From NCBI GenBank assembly GCA_961205875.1, contig OY540820.1, positions 5,022,001-5,086,000 of the forward strand: 64,000 nt of DNA, read 5' to 3'. The notes under the pieces are model-generated. The model did not search any database and was not told where the DNA came from. It was given only the letters and a program-made list of their open reading frames with translations. Position numbers and translations under genes: made by a program. The stretch's first letter is position 1. The number at the start of each line of letters is the position of its first letter. Shown one piece after another: positions 59,452 to 64,000 of this stretch. Source of the stretch: Sialis fuliginosa. Its lineage: Eukaryota > Arthropoda > Insecta > Megaloptera > Sialidae.

Positions 59452-60107
59452 GCCCTCCGCACACGGTGCGACTGTTTTGCAACGAGAATCGCAAACCAGT
59501 TGCGGAAGCAAATCGATTTATAATCTTGATCAGTCGATAGTTTTATGGAAAAAAACGTGATTTTTTTTTAAGTTTTCAAGTTTTTTTAACTTTTGGCAAC
59601 ATGGCAAGCATTCTTGAATACCTAGGAAAGTTATAATTGTATAGAACTTCATGTTTTTCCACCTCCTCGACGAATTTAATGTTTATTAACTAATCATTCA
59701 TTCAGAATGAACTAACTATACTCTATTTCATTTAAGAATGCAGTGGTTTCCGGGGTTTTGACGGTACTAATCGTGCATTTTACCGTCAAAAACCACGGCA
59801 ACCACTGCATTTTTAAATGAAATAGAGTATAAGTAGGTAATTATTAATAGGAATAATAATAATAAATTAATAATTTTAATTATAAATAAATATAATATTA
59901 TTATTAAACTAAAATATCATGCCACCACGCAACTGAAACCGAAATTTGACCTGCAAGCACAGTTGTAAGAAACCAGTTGGAAACCGATTGCAAATCAGTT
60001 TTGTTTCGGTCACACCGCCATTACGTTACATGTGCAAAGTCACCAAACGATTGCTTGCGCAACTGGTTTGCGATTCTCGTTGCAAAACGGTTGCTCCGTG
60101 TGCGGAG
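59452..60107. mobile_element. hAT-like MITE, 656 bp, with a nested hairpin
   Basis: The ends CCTCCGCACACGGTGCGACT and CGGTTGCTCCGTGTGCGGAG are inverted, extending to about 50 bp (AACGAGAATCGCAAACCAGT recurs inverted). An exact 8-bp duplication AGTCTAAG flanks it (59444-59451, 60108-60115). A second hairpin lies at about 59716-59831 (CTATTTCATTTAAGAATGCA and its complement). Confidence 0.85.
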
Positions 60108-60115
60108 AGTCTAAG

Positions 60116-60509
60116 ACTCCTATTCCCTAGGTTTTTATAATTGAAGTCTCGTCTTGATCTTGAATTTTACAAATGACAGTCACGTTTCGTAAAAAATAAA
60201 CCGGTTTTGTTTGATCTCCGAGATAGAAATAAAAAAAGTGTCGATATTTTTTATAAGCAACGAAATTTTTGAATATAACGAATGTTCTAGTTCAAAATAA
60301 TAACTGATTCAAAATTTAATATAGATTTATTATTTATTTATTTATGATTTATTGTTAAAAATATTTACTTAATTTCGGAGGTTTTTGGCGTCCTGAAACC
60401 AAATCCGCTGCCCAAATTTCTTTATCCCGTTATATTTGAGATAACCTAACTTAAAAGTGCCAAAAATGATAATTTTGGTAATGTTTAAGAATTTATTACC
60501 AAGTGGGTA
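60116..60509. other. Unassigned AT-rich stretch
   Basis: Nothing recognised. Confidence 0.45.
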
Positions 60510-60727
60510 TTTTTAGGTTTTCGTAGAAAACTAGGAAACCTTATAGTTTCACCATGTCCGTCCGTCCTCAAAAATCCAGAATGTAGCTTTTAGTTTCAAT
60601 GAAAATTATGAGGAACACTGTAGCTAAAATAGTTTATAATTTTTTTTAAATAACTCTTGTTTATAAATCGTAATGACTACGGAAACCTATAATGTGCGTG
60701 CCCAACACGCACTTGGCCGTTTTATTT
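60510..60727 (+). repeat. Family D, copy 3 (large internal deletion)
   Basis: TTTTAGGTTTTCGTAGAAAA and the GTCC words are joined to CACTGTAGCTAAAATAG and the CTACGGAAACC / CACGCACTTGGCCG end, so most of the interior is gone. Confidence 0.8.
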
Positions 60728-60907
60728 TCTAAAGTTTTCATTCAGGGTAAGAAATAGTTCCTCTTTAAAATAATTTTTATTTTTTACTGTACGTTTCTTT
60801 TCACCGAGATATGTAAGTTTGAATATTTGATATTTTTATTAATAGAATATTTAAACTAAAAATATACACCTAACCACAATAAAACAATGTCTCTCGGCAC
60901 GTGTTTC
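60728..60907. other. Unassigned AT-rich stretch
   Basis: Nothing recognised. Confidence 0.4.
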
Positions 60908-60960
60908 CAGAGCCGACCTTAGCAAGTCTGGCGCCCTGGGCGAGATTTATTTTTCCCCCC
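60908..60960 (+). mobile_element. hAT-like end fragment
   Basis: CAGAGCCGACCTTAGCAAGT, then TGGCGCCCTGGGCGAGATT, is a hAT-style end. Its complement is seen at 13713-13748. No partner end was identified. Confidence 0.5.
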
Positions 60961-61001
60961 TCTCTCCCCCTAAAAAATGTTCAAAAATCACCGAAAATGC
61001 C

Positions 61002-61345
61002 AATTAAAATTGGTAAATTAACAAATAAGTTTGATAGTTAATATTTCAGTTTGGCACTATCCTACAGACTCCATTTTTTTTAAATATAGCTTACATCATT
61101 AACTTTAAGTCTATTATGTAAATGCCCTAAGACCGTCGAGACTCCCTTCCCCTATTATTAACAAATTAAAATTGGTAAATTCACAAATAAGTTGGATAGT
61201 TAATATCTCAGCTTGGCGCGATCCTACAGACTCTAATTTTATTTTAAATATAGCTTACGTCATTAACTTTAAGACTATCAAATGCCCTAAGACCGTCGAG
61301 ACTCCCTTTCCCTCTTATTAACAAATTAATATTGATAAATTAACA
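61002..61345 (+). repeat. Tandem repeat, about 161-bp unit, two copies plus
   Basis: AATTAAAATTGGTAAATT begins at 61002 and 61164, and a diverged third start lies at 61324. Each unit holds CTATCCTACAGACTC or GATCCTACAGACTC and GCCCTAAGACCGTCGAGACT. A lone unit is at 33965-34170. Confidence 0.8.
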
Positions 61346-61861
61346 ACATTCACGTAAAGACAACAAAATGATGTCGGTAATTACTTTTGTGTATGTAGAT
61401 CCTTATACTGGTATATTTTTGTTCACAAATATAATATAAAATGTACGTATTTAGAATCTATTATATAATTCAGGATGTAGCAAATGAAGGTGACCAAACC
61501 GTGTAGAGGAAAAGGGTTCAGTCATCGTAATCTACATTCATTATTAAATAGGTGTTTTTGTTTTTCTCTCATTATGAACTGTACATTAATATAGGGCGAG
61601 AAGATTTCTAACGTAATTTAACAGTGTTATGTTAAACAAATTATGCAACCCAACTTTCTCAGAGTAAAATAAAATTTAATTTTCTTCAATTAATTAATCT
61701 TGTTTTCATTTTTGATGTGATAAAAATACTAATAAATTAATAATATCTTTATAATAATTAAACAAAGACTTTTACATAATTACATAATTATGATTCCACT
61801 AATATTTTTTCATTTTATATAACTTTTGAAACAACACTTTTTATGCTGTGCTTTGAAAATC
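61346..61861. other. Unassigned AT-rich stretch
   Basis: Nothing recognised; possibly decayed upstream LINE sequence. Confidence 0.4.
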
Positions 61862-62050
61862 AGAAAACATAAATAAGATCTACAAAATCGATGAAATCAC
61901 AGGAGTGAAAGTACAGATTAAACCCATGAAAAAATCGAAACTGGTGCTACATTGTAAACGATGCGGGCATACTCACAATCAGAGATATTGCACTAAAACA
62001 CCTTTTAGAAGAGCCCTAAAGTTGTGTGACGAAACGTTGACCGATAACAC
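61862..62050 (+). pseudogene. LINE ORF1 zinc-knuckle fragment
   Basis: The frame reads NINKIYKIDEITGVKVQIKP then MKKSKLVLHCKRCGHTHNQR and YCTKT. This is the linker and first zinc knuckle of a gag-like ORF1 typical of Jockey-type LINEs (family usually -QCKRCQRYGHTQRYC-). Cysteine/histidine spacing is disturbed by small losses and gains, and the second knuckle (ALKLCDETLT) has lost cysteines. It then runs straight into the 175-bp tandem array. A plain LINE relic, not a host gene. Confidence 0.7.
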
Positions 62051-62580
62051 GACAAAACCGACACGGCTTACACCCAGAAGCCAAGATCCATTCATATTTT
62101 GTTTGTAAAAAACAGTTGTAATGCAGTAATAAAACATTTTAAAATTCGCACACCTCAATTCGACATGAAGAAGCTTTAATATTTACTATTGATAGATATG
62201 GTATAAGGAAAATCCAGGATGACATGACCAAACCGACACGGCTTACACCCAGAAGCCAAGATCCATTCATATTTTGTTTATAAAAAACAGTTGTAATGCA
62301 ATAATAAAACATTTTAAAATTTGCACCCCTCAATTCGACATGAAGAAGCTTCAATATTTACTATTGATAGATATGGTATACTGAAAATCCAGGATGATAC
62401 GACCAAATCGACACGGCTTACACCCAGAAACCAAAATCCATACATATTTTGTTTGTAAAGAACAGTTGTAATGCAGTAATAAAATATTTTAAAATTCGCA
62501 CACCTCAATTCGACGTGATAGAAGCTTCAATATTTACCATTGACAGATATGGTATAAGGAAAATCCAGGATGACGAGCTA
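62051..62580 (+). repeat. Tandem repeat, 175-bp unit, three copies
   Basis: CCGACACGGCTTACACCCAG starts at 62058 and 62233, and a variant at 62408, giving an exact 175-bp period. Each unit contains CAGTTGTAATGCA, CCTCAATTCGAC and GATAGATATGGTATA-like words. The third copy continues into a GC-rich segment. Confidence 0.88.
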
Positions 62581-62800
62581 GCTAGTTTGACGGACATGCT
62601 CTTTAGTAGACTTCCAACCATTCCACAGTGAATGACAGGACGATGCAATCACCAACCGTGTGTGCGGAGGTTCACAAGTCGTCGCTCTATCGGCAGCTGC
62701 AGGTGACGATCGATTACTCACCCAACGCGGCCCGGAACTGCCGTTCGCCCACTACTTTTCGACACTTCACGGTATTGGTTTTAGGTAAACAATAATATGA
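62581..62800. other. GC-rich islet, possible exon on either strand
   Basis: On the plus strand two frames are open between acceptor-like sites (CCATTCCACAG at 62630, GAATGACAG at about 62639) and a donor-like TTTTAG|GTAAAC near 62785. One contains GDDRLLTQRGPELPFAHYFS, the other HKSSLYRQLQVTIDYSP. On the minus strand an ATG-led frame ends at a consensus GTGAGTAA donor near 62731. No family recognised. Strand and coding status are open. Confidence 0.35.
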
Positions 62801-63094
62801 TTTTATTTTGAAATTCATGATTTATGTTCGGTCTGGTTTGTTTGTGTCACTTAAGAGTTCCCTTTTATTCAGCGAATTCGACTTCCACGGTTTTCTTACG
62901 TGATTTTTTATTTCCTTTTTAGAAGAGAGGTTTCTTTACATTTTATCAAAATATTTTATTAACAAAATTTAGGAATACATATGAGATATGACATTAAACT
63001 CGTATTTTGGAAAAAAACATAAACTGTCTAAATTTTTTTAAATAATTTATTTTGGAAATTTACACACATATAATCCTTAATATATACAAAGTGT
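62801..63094. other. Unassigned AT-rich stretch
   Basis: Nothing recognised. Confidence 0.45.
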
Positions 63095-63785
63095 ATTTAT
63101 TAGTGCGCTTATCACTCGAGAACCACTTATCCGATGTACGTGTCTTTTTTTAATTCATAGATACGTTCTCTGGCCAGGTTATAGGCTATATTTTGTTACG
63201 TTAGGTAACATAATAACTAAGCAGTGACGATAATAGTAAATCAAGTCGGAAAAAAATATTGAACAGAATAATGCAGTGAAGAATTGTGTAGAATCAAAAG
63301 ATCTACAATAAACTCCACGACACCATATGTCGTACTTTTATATTTAAGCCACAATGACTGCTTTTATGTTACAAAGAAAATATAAAATATTTAGGTTCTG
63401 TTTACGTGGACTTATGACCTGCAAAACATTAATCCTTATCGAAATAAATGATTTCATCGTCATAAGTACTTAATGTAGATATAGTTTGCTCTTTACAGCA
63501 TCCAATTTAGTCTTTTGGTTTAGGAAATAACTTGAAATATACATACAGTAACATATTATTCTGCGCTCGGCCGGTAGTTATTTATTTTATTTAAAATAAT
63601 TAACTTTTAAAAAACAGAACAAAAATTATTTGTAATTTTTGTTCTGATTCGTGTTTTTGGGTAATTTAGGTTTTGATTAGTTATTATTACAATAATAATT
63701 AATCGTGTTTGTAGTTGATTCAACAATATATTTTTCAAAAATCCTAAACAATAATTCCGCGAGCGAAGCCGCGTGGTCACAGCTA
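63095..63785 (-). repeat. Family R, longest copy (RTE-like 3' region)
   Basis: Read on the minus strand it starts ACTAGCTGTGACCACGCGGC, passes CTTCGCTCGCGGAATTATTG and ends ATCGGATAAGTGGTTCTCGA then TAAGCGCACTAA. Parts recur at 192-370, 905-1064 (both plus strand) and 57885-58015. No reverse transcriptase part is present. The RTE assignment is inferred from the CGCGGCTTCGCTCGCG end. Confidence 0.6.
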
Positions 63786-64000
63786 GTACATAATCAGATA
63801 TGATATTCTTACTTTTCTGCACCGTGATGAAACCATCTGGCACACATGTTCACCAACAACTCAATCTTATTGTGAAACTTTATACCAGTTAACAACATGT
63901 TGTACCAAGTTGGTATTCCTGATCATTCGCCACTATTTGTTTAACATAATAATTAGACAATTAACTTTTTAATAACATTCGTGTACATTTGCAATATGTT
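63786..64000. other. Window edge, nothing recognised
   Basis: AT-rich sequence without recognised features. Confidence 0.4.

Noticed and set aside
62051-62580. Three regularly spaced repeats considered as a CRISPR-like array
   Set aside because: The 175-bp units are contiguous with no short repeat/unique spacer pattern, and the genome is eukaryotic.

Overview
The window looks like nuclear DNA from an insect. It is very AT-rich, is dominated by short non-autonomous transposons, carries several short tracts of the insect-type telomere word TTAGG, and contains one protein gene of an arthropod axon-guidance family. I cannot place the order. No bacterial, organellar or viral gene was recognised, and no LTR or retrovirus-like element was seen.

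The only convincing host gene is the 3' part of a beaten-path (beat) family gene on the + strand, in four exons at 8938-9146, 10980-11255, 20368-20635 and 22091-22161. These encode 273 residues: two Ig-type domains, a proline-rich linker and a short hydrophobic tail after small residues, as expected of a GPI-anchored Beat protein. The exon(s) with the start codon and signal peptide were not found and are probably upstream of the window. The 9.1 kb intron between exons 10980-11255 and 20368-20635 is packed with nested repeats. The last intron begins with overlapping donors four bases apart that would give two different C-termini.

The remainder is a repeat landscape. 1-2800: pieces of an RTE-like 3' end, then a Jockey/CR1-type LINE reverse-transcriptase fragment (minus strand) carrying a foldback element with a TA target duplication. 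3.7-8.0 kb: repeat families B and D. 9-22 kb: the beat exons with families A, B and C, an 890-bp foldback nested in a B copy, and MITEs of apparent pogo and PIF/Harbinger type. 22-64 kb: no gene recognised; further A, B, C, D and E copies, large foldbacks (957 bp, 838 bp with a 9-bp target duplication, 1.16 kb and about 2.5 kb), hAT-like MITEs with 8-bp target duplications, two tandem arrays (about 161 bp and 175 bp units), a decayed LINE ORF1 zinc-knuckle fragment near 61.9 kb, and an RTE-like 3' end in inverted orientation at the right edge.

No new gene system was identified. The least explained signals are: (i) a shared core, a (GTCC/GTCT)n tract followed by a CCGAT- and/or GAAAYTT-bearing segment, in five otherwise different repeat families; (ii) an 85-90 bp direct duplication exactly flanking one family A copy; (iii) the tandem splice donor at the end of beat; (iv) a GC-rich islet near 62.6-62.8 kb with open frames and good splice signals on both strands.
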